Source: Actinomadura syzygii (GTDB lineage: Bacteria; Actinomycetota; Actinomycetes; Streptosporangiales; Streptosporangiaceae). From it: a DNA stretch of 64,000 nucleotides. The translations under genes were made by a program, and so were the position numbers. The first letter of the stretch is position 1; every line of letters starts with the position of its first letter. The notes under the pieces are model-generated. The model was not told the origin of the DNA, searched no databases, and worked only from the letters and a program-made list of their open reading frames with translations. Below, one piece after another: positions 26,944 to 35,872 of the stretch. The stretch covers positions 186,001-250,000 of the forward strand of contig NZ_VSFF01000003.1 of NCBI RefSeq assembly GCF_008085905.1, read 5' to 3'.

Positions 26944-26985
26944 GGAAAGGCCCGCTGGACCGGTACCGGTCCAGCGGGCCTTTCC
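26944..26985. terminator. Perfect 42-bp palindrome, bidirectional terminator
   Basis: The sequence reads the same on both strands over all 42 bp, centred on 26964/26965, beginning GGAAAGGCCCGCTGG and ending with its complement in CCTTTCC. It lies between the convergent phytase-like gene and the sigma factor gene, so it can stop transcription from both sides. Confidence 0.85.
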
Positions 26986-27001
26986 GCGGTTCAGGCGCGT
27001 G

Positions 27002-28372
27002 TCAGACGGCGAAGTCGAGCAGCGGGCTCGCGTTGCTCGGGTGCCGCAGCTTGGACAGCGACTCCTTCTCCAGCTGCCGGATCCGCTCGCGGGTCAGCCC
27101 GAGCGCCTTGCCGATCTCGTCGAGGGTGCGGGGCGTCCCGTCGTACAGCCCGAACCGCATCGCCATGATCTTGGCCTCGCGCGGCGACAGGATGTCGAGG
27201 GTGCGGCGCAGCTGGTCGGCCATGAGCTGCCGGTCGACCAGCTCGGACGCCTCGGGGGAGTCGGTGTCCTCGATGAGGTCGCCGATCCGGGTCTCGCCGT
27301 CCTCGCCGATGGTGGAGTCCAGGCTGATCGGCTGGCGGCTGGTGCGCAGCAGCTCGCGGACCTGCTCGGGGCTCTTGTCGAGCTCGGCGGCCAGCTCCTC
27401 GGGGGTGGGCTCGCGGCCGAGGCGCTGGTGCATGTCGCGCTCGACGCGGCTGAGCTTGCTCAGCATCTCCAGGACGTGGACGGGCAGCCGGATCGTCCGC
27501 GCCGAGTCGGCGAACCCGCGCTGGATCGCCTGCCGGATCCACCACATCGCGTAGGTGGAGAACTTGTAGCCCTTGGAGTAGTCGAACTTCTCCACGGCGC
27601 GGATCAGGCCGAGGTTGCCCTCCTGGACGACGTCCAGCAGCGACAGGCCCCGGTCGGAGTACTTCTTGGCGACCGACACCACGAGCCGGAGGTTGGCCTC
27701 CAGCATGTGCGCCTTGGCGCGGCGGCCGTCGGCGGCGACCCATTCCAGGTCGAGGCGGGCGCCGGGGGAGAGGTCGTCGCTCTCCAGCTTGTGCTCGGCG
27801 TACAGGCCGGCCTCGATGCGCTTGGCGAGGTCGACCTCCTGCTCGGCGGTGAGGAGCTGGCGGCGTCCGATGGCCTTGAGGTAGGTGTGGACGGAGTCGC
27901 CCATGGCGGTGGACTGGTCGTCCAGGTCGGCCACGGTGTCGGCGGCCTCGACCTCGGTGACCTCGAACCCGTCGTCGTCGGGGGACGCGTCGTCCTCGTC
28001 GCGGCTCCTCGCCGGGGGCTTCTCGGCGGCGGACCTGCCCGTCGTCTTGCCCGCGCTCTTGCGGGTCTTGGCGCTCTTGGCGGGGGTGCGCCGGGCGGTG
28101 CCGGGCGTCGCCTGGGCGGTGTCGCCGCCGTCGTGCTCGGCGGCCGCGGCCATCTTGCGGACGGTGTCGGCCTCCCCGGCCAGGCTGATCCCCGCCTCGG
28201 ACAGCTCGCGTAGGATGGAGCGGCCCTGCGCCGGGCTGAGGCCGGCCGATTCGAAGGCCCCCCGCACCTCGTCGAGCGAGAGGCGCCCTTGGGCGCGGCC
28301 ACGCTTCAGGAGGTCGTCGAGCGCGGGGCCCGGCGACTCCGTGAGCGGGGTCTCTACGGCGCTTCGCGGCAT
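27002..28372 (-). CDS. RNA polymerase primary-type sigma-70 factor (group 1/2, HrdB/SigA-like)
   Basis: A 456-residue sigma-70 protein with a region 1.1-like start (LDDLLKRGRAQGRLSLDEVR), a lysine/alanine-rich linker, region 2 (NLRLVVSVAKKYSDRGLSLLDVVQEGNLGLIRAVEKFD, then TYAMWWIRQAIQ), region 3 and region 4.2 (RTLDEIGKALGLTRERIRQLE). The linker and region 1.1 argue for the primary class. However, YAMWWIRQAIQRGFADSARTIRLPVH departs from the usual [22 protein letters not shown], so it may be an alternative primary-like factor such as HrdA/HrdC/SigB. The ATG at 28372 is chosen because GGAGG lies about 11 nt upstream and the frame before it has no conserved residues. Confidence 0.88.
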   Translation of the reverse strand: MPRSAVETPLTESPGPALDDLLKRGRAQGRLSLDEVRGAFESAGLSPAQGRSILRELSEAGISLAGEADTVRKMAAAAEHDGGDTAQATPGTARRTPAKSAKTRKSAGKTTGRSAAEKPPARSRDEDDASPDDDGFEVTEVEAADTVADLDDQSTAMGDSVHTYLKAIGRRQLLTAEQEVDLAKRIEAGLYAEHKLESDDLSPGARLDLEWVAADGRRAKAHMLEANLRLVVSVAKKYSDRGLSLLDVVQEGNLGLIRAVEKFDYSKGYKFSTYAMWWIRQAIQRGFADSARTIRLPVHVLEMLSKLSRVERDMHQRLGREPTPEELAAELDKSPEQVRELLRTSRQPISLDSTIGEDGETRIGDLIEDTDSPEASELVDRQLMADQLRRTLDILSPREAKIMAMRFGLYDGTPRTLDEIGKALGLTRERIRQLEKESLSKLRHPSNASPLLDFAV

Positions 28373-28592
28373 GGGGACACCCCCCTCCCTTCGGTGGTGT
28401 GAGTGCGGCGCGGATTGTGTTCGCTCGTGGCGCACGCACTTAACGGAACGTCGCAGAGCCGGTCTGTTGTTCCCGGCGCCGGGGGATCGGCGTCCCGATG
28501 GGGATCGCGGAGGAGCGATCCAGTGGATCGTGGTGCCCGAGTCGGGGCGTTTCACACCGCCGTCTCACACGCCGTCCCGGACAGGACTCACC

Positions 28593-28603
28593 TTACTGCG
28601 TAA
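28593..28603. promoter_or_regulatory. TTAC-N3-GTAA motif, site 2
   Basis: TTACTGCGTAA followed by AGGCC, about 220 bp upstream of the sigma-70 gene and 35 bp before the end of the CDF transporter gene. It matches site 1 in 13 of the 15 bases of TTACnnCGTAAAGGs. Confidence 0.35.
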
Positions 28604-28637
28604 AGGCCGTGGGCGTTGGCGATTCTCCCGAGAGAAC

Positions 28638-29651
28638 CTACGATTCCGAGCGCTTGGGACGCAGCGTCCCGCCGTACCGGGCGATGACACGTTCGCGCAG
28701 TTCAGGGTCGTCGCGGGGGACGGGTTCGAGGAAGACCTCGTCGATCTCGTCGTGCGCGTCGCGCAGGTCGTGCGCCATCCGGACGCAGGCGCGCTCGACG
28801 TCTCCGGCGGTGAGGGAGTCGCGGAAGTCCAGCCGGGCGCAGACGAGGACGCGGTCGGCGCCGAACGTCACGGTGACGATGTCGACGACCCAGTCGATCT
28901 CGGGCTCGTCGCCGAGCCGGGCGCGGACGTCCGCGACGAGCCGCGGGTCGGCCTGCGTGCCGATCAGCAGGTTGAGGTTGATCCGGCCGAGGACGAGCGC
29001 GACGGCGGTGAGCAGCACGCCGATGAGGAGCGACCCCACGGCGTCCCAGACGGCGGAGCCGGTGAGCTGGTGCAGGCCGAGGCCGCCGAAGGCGAGCAGG
29101 ACGCCGATCAGGGCGGCGGAGTCCTCCAGCAGGACGCTGATGGAGGCGGGCTCGTCGGTGCGGCGGATGTAGGCGCGCAGCGGCAGGTCCGCGGCGCGGG
29201 CGGCGTCGCGGACCTGCCGGATCGCCTGCTGCCACGACGTCGCCTCCAGGACGAACGCGATGCCGAGGACGGCGAAGCCGACGGCCGCGCCGCCCTCTTC
29301 GCCCGTCCGGTGCCCGAGGAGGGTCTGGACGCCCTGGTAGTAGGAGAACAGGGCGCCCATCCCGAAGATGGCGACGGCGACGAGGAGCGTCCAGATGTAG
29401 CGCTCCTTGCCGTAGCCGAGGGGGTGGCGGCGGTCGGCGGGGCGCCCGCTGCGCCGCAGGCCGACCATGAGCAGGACCTCGTTGAAGGTGTCGGCGACCG
29501 AGTGCGCGGCCTCGGCGGCCATGGACGCCGACCCGGTGATCAGCGCGGCGACGATCTTCGCGACCGCGATGCCGAAGTTGGCGGCGAGGGCGAGCGCGAC
29601 GGTGAGGGTGCTCTCGTCGCGGGCTTCGTGGTCGGTCTCGTCCGGAGGCAT
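28638..29651 (-). CDS. Cation diffusion facilitator family metal exporter
   Basis: A 337-residue protein with six membrane helices and the CDF signature: ANFGIAVAKIVAALITGSASMAAEAAHSVADTFNEVLLMVG, where the HSxxD motif binds metal, and the YGKERYIWTLL loop. The second metal motif is HxxxD-like in LLEDSAALIGVL, here with Glu-Asp instead of His, which resembles the FieF-distant ZitB/TMEM163-like group; metal selectivity is unclear. The soluble C-terminal domain has DWVVDIVTVTFGADRVLV. ATG at 29651 with GGGGAG upstream. The gene probably exports zinc, iron or manganese. Confidence 0.88.
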   Translation of the reverse strand: MPPDETDHEARDESTLTVALALAANFGIAVAKIVAALITGSASMAAEAAHSVADTFNEVLLMVGLRRSGRPADRRHPLGYGKERYIWTLLVAVAIFGMGALFSYYQGVQTLLGHRTGEEGGAAVGFAVLGIAFVLEATSWQQAIRQVRDAARAADLPLRAYIRRTDEPASISVLLEDSAALIGVLLAFGGLGLHQLTGSAVWDAVGSLLIGVLLTAVALVLGRINLNLLIGTQADPRLVADVRARLGDEPEIDWVVDIVTVTFGADRVLVCARLDFRDSLTAGDVERACVRMAHDLRDAHDEIDEVFLEPVPRDDPELRERVIARYGGTLRPKRSES

Positions 29652-29718
29652 GCTCGTGCATCTCCCCGGGAGACGGGCCCGCCATGCGCGGGCGCCGGTG
29701 CCGGGGTCGGGGGCGCGG

Positions 29719-30885
29719 TCAGGGGCGGGGGGTTCGCAGCCGGGCGCGGTCGGGCTTGCCGGACGCGAGCAGCGGGATGGCGTCGACGAGTTCCAGCTCC
29801 TGGGGCGCGGCGTGGGCGGGCATGGTCTCGCGGACGAGGGCGCGCAGTTCGGGCAGGCCGGGCGGCTCGGCCGGGCCGGGCACGACGACGGCGGTGACGC
29901 GCTCGCCCCAGTCGGGGTCGGGGCGTCCGACGACGACGACGTCGCGGACGCCGGGGTGCCGGGCGAGCGCGGCGGCGACCTCACCGGCGACGACCTTCTC
30001 GCCGCCGGTGTTGATCACGTCGTCGACGCGGCCGCGGACGCGGAGCAGGCCGTCCTCCAGGGCGCCGAGGTCCTGGGTGACGAACCAGTCGCCGTCGCGG
30101 GCGGCGGCGGTCTGGTCGGGGCGCAGCCGGTAGCCGGTGAACAGGGACGGCCCGGCGAGGCGGATGCGGCCGTCCGGGGCGAGGCCCGCGCGCATGCCGG
30201 GCAGGGGCGTCCCGTCGTAGACGCAGCCGCCGCAGGTCTCGCTCATGCCGTAGGTGGTGTGGACGCGGGCGCCGCGGTCGCGGGCCTCGGCGAGCAGGGC
30301 GGGCGGGGCGGCGGCGCCGCCGAGGACGATGGCGCCGAGCCGGGCGAGGTCGGCGCCGGCGTCCAGGAGGCGGCGCAGCTGGGTGGGGACGAGGGACACG
30401 TGCGTGCCGGGCGGCGCGGCGGCGATGGCGGCGGGGTCGAAGCGGGGCGTGATGATCGGTTCGGTGCCGGCGACGAGGGCGCGGACGAGGACCTGGACGC
30501 CGGAGATGTGGCTGGTCGGGACGCAGCACAGCCACCGGTCGCCCGGGGCGGCGCCGATGCGTTCGAGGGTGCCCGCGGCGGAGTGCCGCAGCGCGGCGGC
30601 GGACAGCTCGGCGATCTTGGGCGTGCCGGTGGAGCCGGACGTGGCGATCAGCACGGCGGTGCCGGGCGCGACGGGCACGCGCCTGGCCGGCGACGCGCGG
30701 GGCCGCGGCCCGTCGCAGGTCTCGACGGCGTCCGGCGCGAGGGCGTCCAGGAGGGCGCGGAGGGCGGGCTCGGGCGTCGCCGGGGAGACCGGGCAGATCG
30801 CGGGACCGCCGTCGAGCGCGGCCGCGAGGGCGCGCAGCAGCGGCGGGCCCGGCGGCAGCACGACGGCGTGCAGTGGACGATCCAT
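29719..30885 (-). CDS. menE: o-Succinylbenzoate-CoA ligase, AMP-forming
   Basis: A 388-residue adenylate-forming enzyme with the AMP-binding P-loop ATSGSTGTPK, the mid motif TTYGMSETCGGCVYDG, DWFVTQDLG and RGRVDDVINTGGEKV, and the C-terminal SGKPDRARLR lysine motif. Short length and location opposite menB identify MenE, which makes o-succinylbenzoyl-CoA for menaquinone. The ATG at 30885 has no Shine-Dalgarno; a promoter with -10 ending 9 nt before it suggests a leaderless mRNA. It lies divergent from menB, with the shared men operator in between. Confidence 0.92.
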   Translation of the reverse strand: MDRPLHAVVLPPGPPLLRALAAALDGGPAICPVSPATPEPALRALLDALAPDAVETCDGPRPRASPARRVPVAPGTAVLIATSGSTGTPKIAELSAAALRHSAAGTLERIGAAPGDRWLCCVPTSHISGVQVLVRALVAGTEPIITPRFDPAAIAAAPPGTHVSLVPTQLRRLLDAGADLARLGAIVLGGAAAPPALLAEARDRGARVHTTYGMSETCGGCVYDGTPLPGMRAGLAPDGRIRLAGPSLFTGYRLRPDQTAAARDGDWFVTQDLGALEDGLLRVRGRVDDVINTGGEKVVAGEVAAALARHPGVRDVVVVGRPDPDWGERVTAVVVPGPAEPPGLPELRALVRETMPAHAAPQELELVDAIPLLASGKPDRARLRTPRP

Positions 30886-30894
30886 GGCGCCATC

Positions 30895-30929
30895 AGCGTA
30901 GACGACCCCGCTGAACGCGTTCAAACGGG
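30895..30929 (-). promoter_or_regulatory. menE promoter with men-type inverted repeat
   Basis: On the minus strand the -35 is TTGAAC (complement of 30919-30924) and after 18 bp the -10 is TACGCT (complement of 30895-30900); the menE ATG follows 9 nt later. The -35 is half of the perfect inverted repeat TGAAC-GC-GTTCA (30912-30923), extended on the plus strand as AACGGG. The same repeat and extension occurs before menF. Confidence 0.6.
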
Positions 30930-31011
30930 GAGGCGGTTGAATGGACGCGAGCGCCGCCATCCCCGGGGCGGGCGCGGGTCGCCCGGCCGGATCGCCGACG
31001 GAGAGGAAGCC

Positions 31012-31911
31012 ATGGTCTCGGAGCTGTTCGACGCGGACGCCTGGAAAGAGGTCGAGGGGTTCGGGTTCACCGACATCACCTATCACCGGGCGGTGGACCA
31101 CGGGACGGTCCGGGTGGCGTTCAACCGTCCGGAGGTGCGCAACGCGTTCCGCCCGCACACGGTCGACGAGCTGTACCGGGCGCTGGACCACGCGCGGATG
31201 TCCAGCGACGTCGGCTGCGTCCTGCTGACGGGCAACGGCCCGTCGCCGCGCGACGGCGGCTGGGCGTTCTGCTCGGGCGGCGACCAGCGCATCCGGGGCA
31301 AGGACGGCTACAGGTACGCCGACGGGGACACCTCCGACACGATCGACCCGGCGCGGGCGGGGCGGCTGCACATCCTGGAGGTGCAGCGGCTGATCCGGTT
31401 CATGGGCAAGGTCGTGATCTGCGTGGTGCCGGGCTGGGCGGCGGGCGGCGGGCACAGCCTGCACGTGGTGTGCGACCTGACCCTGGCGAGCCGGGAGCAC
31501 GCGCGGTTCAAGCAGACCGACGCGGACGTGGCGAGCTTCGACGGCGGGTTCGGGTCGGCGTACCTGGCGCGGCAGGTCGGCCAGAAGTTCGCCCGGGAGA
31601 TCTTCTTCCTCGGCGACGCCTACGACGCGGAGGCGGCGCACCGGATGGGGATGGTGAACGCGGTCGTCCCGCACGCCGAGCTGGAGGCGACGGCGCTGGA
31701 GTGGGCGCGGAAGGTCAACGGGAAGAGCCCGACGGCGCAGCGGATGCTGAAGTACGCGTTCAACCTGATCGACGACGGGCTCGTCGGGCAGCAGGTGTTC
31801 GCGGGGGAGGCGACGCGGCTGGCCTACGGCACCGACGAGGCGGCCGAGGGCCGGGACTCGTTCCTGGAGAAGCGGGCCCCCGACTGGTCGCGTTACCCGT
31901 GGTATTACTAG
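31012..31911 (+). CDS. menB: 1,4-Dihydroxy-2-naphthoyl-CoA synthase
   Basis: A 299-residue crotonase-fold enzyme that closes the second ring of menaquinone from o-succinylbenzoyl-CoA. Diagnostic stretches are FNRPEVRNAFRPHTVDEL, the oxyanion loop FCSGGDQRIRGKDGY, VVPGWAAGGGHSLHVVCDL, and KQTDADVASFDGGFGSAYLARQVG, ending KRAPDWSRYPWYY. GAGAGGAAG ends about 5 nt before the ATG. It is followed by menC (88 bp) and menD. Confidence 0.97.
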   Translation: MVSELFDADAWKEVEGFGFTDITYHRAVDHGTVRVAFNRPEVRNAFRPHTVDELYRALDHARMSSDVGCVLLTGNGPSPRDGGWAFCSGGDQRIRGKDGYRYADGDTSDTIDPARAGRLHILEVQRLIRFMGKVVICVVPGWAAGGGHSLHVVCDLTLASREHARFKQTDADVASFDGGFGSAYLARQVGQKFAREIFFLGDAYDAEAAHRMGMVNAVVPHAELEATALEWARKVNGKSPTAQRMLKYAFNLIDDGLVGQQVFAGEATRLAYGTDEAAEGRDSFLEKRAPDWSRYPWYY

Positions 31912-31998
31912 GCATCTAACGCACGGTGTGATCTGGAATGCCGTGATAGTGACGTGATGGTCCACTGATTCGGCGGGCGAGGTCTGGGGGTCTGGCGG

Positions 31999-32952
31999 GT
32001 GCGGGTGTACTCCATCCCGATGCGGACGCGGTTCCGCGGTGTGACGCGGCGGGACGGCGTCCTCGTGCGCGGCCCGGCCGGGTGGGGGGAGTTCTCGCCG
32101 TTCGCCGAGTACGGTCCGGCGGAGTGCGCGCGGTGGCTGGCGGCGGCGCGGGAGGCGGCGTTCGAGGGGTGGCCGGCGCCGGTCCGCGACCGGGTCCCGG
32201 TGAACGCGACGATCCCGGCGGTCGGTCCGGAGCGGGCGTTCGAGCTGGCCAAGGAGTCGGGGTGCCGGACGGCGAAGGTGAAGGTCGCCGAGCGGGGCCA
32301 GTCCGACGCCGACGACCTGGCGCGGGTGGAGGCGGTCCGTGACGCGCTCGGCCCCGACGGCCTGGTCCGGATCGACGTGAACGGGGCGTGGGACGTCGAC
32401 CACGCGGCCCGGATGATCCGGTCGCTGGACCGGTGGGGCCTGGAGTACGTGGAGCAGCCGTGCGCGACGCTCGCCGAGCTCGCGGCGGTGCGGCGGCGGG
32501 TGGACGTGCCGGTCGCCGCGGACGAGTCGATCCGCCGCGCCGAGGACCCGCTGAAGGTGCGGGCGGCGGAGGCCGCCGACGTCGCGGTGCTGAAGGTGCA
32601 GCCGCTCGGCGGGGTCGCGGCGGCGCTGCGGGTGGCCGAGGCGTGCGGGCTGCCGGTGGTGGTGTCGAGCGCGGTGGAGACGTCGGTGGGCCTCGCGGCC
32701 GGGGTGGCGCTGGCCGCCGCGCTGCCGGAGCTGCCGTACGCGTGCGGGCTGGCGACGCTGTCGCTGCTGGCGGGCGACGTGGTCGCCGATCCGCTGTGGC
32801 CGGTGGCGGGTGAGATCGCGGTGCGGCGTCCCGCGGTGGACGAGGCGTCCCTCGCCCGGTGGGAGGCGTCCGACGCCTCCGGCTGGCGGGCCAGGGCGCT
32901 GGCGGCGCAGGAGCATCTGGACGGCCCGGACGTGATCGAGGCGGCCGGATGA
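31999..32952 (+). CDS. menC: o-Succinylbenzoate synthase
   Basis: A 317-residue enolase-superfamily enzyme: KVKVAE supplies the first catalytic lysine, metal ligands come from RIDVNGAWD, YVEQPC and AADESI, and the second lysine is in VLKVQPLGG. It dehydrates SHCHC to o-succinylbenzoate. The N-terminus VYSIPMRTRFRG and WGEFSPFAEYGP are typical of actinobacterial MenC. A weak GTG start; the gene lies between menB and menD on the same strand. Its stop codon is the first base pair of a stem-loop. Confidence 0.95.
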   Translation: MRVYSIPMRTRFRGVTRRDGVLVRGPAGWGEFSPFAEYGPAECARWLAAAREAAFEGWPAPVRDRVPVNATIPAVGPERAFELAKESGCRTAKVKVAERGQSDADDLARVEAVRDALGPDGLVRIDVNGAWDVDHAARMIRSLDRWGLEYVEQPCATLAELAAVRRRVDVPVAADESIRRAEDPLKVRAAEAADVAVLKVQPLGGVAAALRVAEACGLPVVVSSAVETSVGLAAGVALAAALPELPYACGLATLSLLAGDVVADPLWPVAGEIAVRRPAVDEASLARWEASDASGWRARALAAQEHLDGPDVIEAAG

Positions 32953-32994
32953 CCGCGGCGAAGCGAGGATCTTCGGAACGCCTTCGCGGCGGTC
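32951..32994. repeat. Stem-loop overlapping the menC stop codon
   Basis: GACCGCGGCGAAG (32951-32963) pairs with CTTCGCGGCGGTC (32982-32994) with one mismatch around an 18-nt loop starting CGAGG. The stem carries the AAGCGAGG word of the dispersed GCGAAGC repeats. It could end some transcripts before menD or stabilise menBC mRNA. Confidence 0.6.
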
Positions 32995-33025
32995 TGAGTG
33001 TCGCCTCCGGGATGGGCGGGGCGTC

Positions 33026-34693
33026 GTGAACCCGGCGACCGCGCTGGCCACGGTCCTGGTGGACGAGCTGCTGCGGTGCGGGATGACGGACGCGGTGCTG
33101 GCGCCGGGGTCGCGGTCGGCGCCGCTGGCGCTGGCGCTGCACGCGGCCGAGGAGGCGGGGCGGCTGCGGCTGCACGTCCGGATCGACGAGCGGTCCGCGT
33201 CGTTCCTCGGTCTCGGGCTGGCGAAGCGGTCGGGGCGGCCGGTGGCGCTGGTGTGCACGTCGGGGACGGCTGCGGCGAACTTCCATCCGGCGGTGGTCGA
33301 GGCGCACGAGTCGGGCGTCCCGCTGGTGGTGCTCACGGCGGACCGTCCGCCCGAGCTGCGGGACACGGGCGCGAACCAGACGATCGACCAGGTGAAGCTG
33401 TACGGGACGGCGGTGCGGTGGTCCACCGAGGTGGGCGTGCCGGAGAACCGTCCGGGGATGGTGGCGTACTGGCGGTCGCTGGTGAGCCGGGCGTGGGGGC
33501 TGGCGCAGGCGCCGGCGGCGGGCCCGGTGCATCTGAACGCGGCGTTCCGGGAGCCGCTGATCCCGGACGGCGACGAGTCGTGGTGCGAGCCCCTCGACGG
33601 CGACGCGACCGGCGCGTGGACGAAGGTGCGCGCGGCGACGCCGGGGTCGGTGCTGCACGTTCCGCCGACCCGCCGGGGCGTGCTGGTGGTGGGGGACGGG
33701 GCGGTCAACGTCAAGCGGTACGTGGCGGCGGCGTCGATGGCGGGGTGGCCGGTGCTGGCGGAGCCGAACGGCAACGCCCGCTACGGCGACCACGCGCTGT
33801 CGTCGCACCATTTCCTGCTGGGGGTGGGGGAGTTCGTGGAGCGGCACCGCCCGGAGGTGGTGGTGACGCTCGGCAAGCCGGGGCTGTCGCGTCCGCTGCT
33901 GTCGCTGCTGCGGCGGGCGGAGGAGCACATCGTCCTGTCGCCGGACCTGGCGCGGTGGCCGGACCCGGTGCGGTCGGCGACGCAGGTCGCGCAGGAGGTC
34001 GAGATCCCGGTGGTGTCCGGGGACGACATGTGGCTGAAGTCGTGGCGGACCGCCGACCTGGCCGCCGCGGCGGCGGTGGACGAGGTGCTGGACGCGGTGC
34101 CCGGGGTGAGCGAGCCGCGGCTGGCCCGCGACCTGGTGGCGGGGCTGCCGGGCGGGTCGCTGCTGTTCACGGCGGCGAGCATGCCGATCCGTGATCTGGA
34201 CCAGGTGATGCGGCCGCGGCGCGGGATCCGGGTCATGGCGAACCGGGGCGCGAGCGGGATCGACGGGCTGGTGTCCACGGCGATCGGCGCGGCGCTGGCG
34301 CACAGCGGCCGGTCGTACGCGCTGCTGGGCGACCTGGCGTTCCTGCACGACCAGAACGGGCTGATCATCGGGCCGCGCGACGAGCGCCCCGACCTGGCGA
34401 TCGTGGTGGTGAACAACCAGGGCGGCGGGATCTTCTCGCTGCTGCCGCAGGCGGCGCTGGCGGGCCCGTTCGAGCGGGTCTTCGGCACGCCGCACCAGGT
34501 GGACCTGGCGGGGGTGGCGGCGGCGCACGGCGTCCCGTACCGGCGGCTGGACGCGGCGGGGGACCTGCCGAAGGCGATCGCGGGGGAGGGCCTGCGGATC
34601 GTGGAGGCCCGCACCGACAGGGAAGCGAACGCGGTCCTGCACGCCGAGATGCGCAAGGCGGCCCACACCGCCGTCCGAGCCGTCCTGTCCTGA
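33026..34693 (+). CDS. menD: 2-Succinyl-5-enolpyruvyl-6-hydroxy-3-cyclohexene-1-carboxylate (SEPHCHC) synthase
   Basis: A 555-residue ThDP enzyme adding 2-oxoglutarate-derived succinic semialdehyde to isochorismate, the first committed step of menaquinone synthesis. It shows APGSRSAPL, IDERSASFLGLGLAK with the catalytic Glu, CTSGTAAANFHPAVVEA, NRGASGIDGLVSTAIG and the ThDP/Mg motif GDLAFLHDQNGL followed by NNQGGGIFSLLPQA. The length is typical. The GTG start lies 73 bp after menC. Confidence 0.97.
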   Translation: MNPATALATVLVDELLRCGMTDAVLAPGSRSAPLALALHAAEEAGRLRLHVRIDERSASFLGLGLAKRSGRPVALVCTSGTAAANFHPAVVEAHESGVPLVVLTADRPPELRDTGANQTIDQVKLYGTAVRWSTEVGVPENRPGMVAYWRSLVSRAWGLAQAPAAGPVHLNAAFREPLIPDGDESWCEPLDGDATGAWTKVRAATPGSVLHVPPTRRGVLVVGDGAVNVKRYVAAASMAGWPVLAEPNGNARYGDHALSSHHFLLGVGEFVERHRPEVVVTLGKPGLSRPLLSLLRRAEEHIVLSPDLARWPDPVRSATQVAQEVEIPVVSGDDMWLKSWRTADLAAAAAVDEVLDAVPGVSEPRLARDLVAGLPGGSLLFTAASMPIRDLDQVMRPRRGIRVMANRGASGIDGLVSTAIGAALAHSGRSYALLGDLAFLHDQNGLIIGPRDERPDLAIVVVNNQGGGIFSLLPQAALAGPFERVFGTPHQVDLAGVAAAHGVPYRRLDAAGDLPKAIAGEGLRIVEARTDREANAVLHAEMRKAAHTAVRAVLS

Positions 34694-34733
34694 GCCCGCA
34701 CCGGGAGACGTCCTCGGTACTTCAACCTTCAAT

Positions 34734-34744
34734 TTACAACGTAA
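34734..34744. promoter_or_regulatory. TTAC-N3-GTAA motif, site 3
   Basis: TTACAACGTAA followed by AGGC, in the 104-bp interval between the convergent menD and phosphatase genes. Its place between two 3-prime ends does not fit a simple operator. Confidence 0.35.
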
Positions 34745-34797
34745 AGGCACCGGGTGGGTTGCCTATCAACCAGCCTCAAACCTCAAAAGACAATCAA

Positions 34798-35622
34798 CTA
34801 GCTCAGCAGCCGGGCGCGGAGGGCGTCGGTGTCGTCGGGCGTCCAGCCGTGGCCGGACAGCCAGCCGGTCGTGCCGCCGAACTCCTCGTCCACGCGGGTG
34901 AGGAGCTTGGCCATGACGGTCGGGTCGAGCCGGTGCGCGTCCGGGGGACGGGAGTCCAGGTCGTCGGCGTAGGTGTCACTGGTGCGCAGCCGCTCCACGA
35001 CGGCGTCGATGCGCTCGCCGCTCAGGGCGTAGTCGGTGATGATCGCCTCGCGGGTGACGCCGGCGACGTCGAGGGCGACGGCGCAGACCACGCCGGTGCG
35101 GTCCTTGCCCGCGGCGCAGTGGACGAGCGAGGCGCCGTCGGTGCGGGTCATCACGCGGAGGGCGGCGACGATGGAGTCGCCGCGGTCGGCGAGGTAGCCG
35201 AGGTAGAGGCCGATGGTGCGGTCCTGCTCGGGAGCGCCGGGCGGGCTGGGCGGGCCGCCTGGCCGGTCCTGCCAGGGCAGCGCCTTGTCGACGTCGACCT
35301 CCGGGGCGGGCGAGGTGGCGGCGGCGTCGGTGTGGCGTCCGCGTTCGGGGAACAGCGACAGCTGGTGGACGGTCACCGACGGCACCCGGGTCAGCGGCCC
35401 GGGCCCTTCGAGTTCGACCTCGGCGTCGCTCCGCAGGTCGATGACGTTCTTCAGCTCGTAGTCGTCGAGGAGGACGCGGACGTCGGCGACCGTGAGGTCC
35501 TGGAGGTTGTCGGAGCGGAGCACCCGGGCGCGGCGTGTGAGGTGTCCGTCGGTGGTGGGGAGGCCGCCCAGGTCGCGGGCGTTGGCGGCGCCGTGCAGGT
35601 CGATCCACCGGGTGTCGTCCAT
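34798..35622 (-). CDS. PtpB-like dual-specificity/tyrosine phosphatase
   Basis: A 274-residue protein with the P-loop HCAAGKDRTG (catalytic Cys and Arg) preceded by DGASLV, and the N-terminal NARDLGGLPTTDG and VLRSDNLQDLT stretches that mark the PtpB/Y_phosphatase3 family. Lysine and aspartate inside the P-loop (AGKD) are the family feature linked to activity on both phosphotyrosine and phosphoinositides in mycobacterial PtpB. There is no signal peptide. The ATG at 35622 is 13 nt from a TATAGG box on the minus strand and has no Shine-Dalgarno, so the transcript may be leaderless. Confidence 0.9.
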   Translation of the reverse strand: MDDTRWIDLHGAANARDLGGLPTTDGHLTRRARVLRSDNLQDLTVADVRVLLDDYELKNVIDLRSDAEVELEGPGPLTRVPSVTVHQLSLFPERGRHTDAAATSPAPEVDVDKALPWQDRPGGPPSPPGAPEQDRTIGLYLGYLADRGDSIVAALRVMTRTDGASLVHCAAGKDRTGVVCAVALDVAGVTREAIITDYALSGERIDAVVERLRTSDTYADDLDSRPPDAHRLDPTVMAKLLTRVDEEFGGTTGWLSGHGWTPDDTDALRARLLS

Positions 35623-35872
35623 GAATTGTGACCCTATATGGCCGTCGTGTGCGGTCTTTTGCTCAGGGTCCGGTTCGCACGGGGACGTGCGTCCGGGCGG
35701 CGCGGTGGTACGGCTCGGCGGGTGCGGTGGTCCGGGGGAGCGAGGGGCGGTGGGCGCGACCGGGACCTGGGAGCCAGTCCGGGGATGGCTCCACAGCGTG
35801 GCGACGTCCCGGTCTTACGCTCCGTAGTTTTTCGGGCAGTCGCTTTCCCCTGTTCCGTGAGATGGAGGCTTC

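Noticed and set aside
29719..33774. Single 1351-codon minus-strand frame extending menE upstream
   Set aside because: Only the first-read 388 codons up to 30885 have conserved protein sequence; the rest is antisense to menB, menC and menD.
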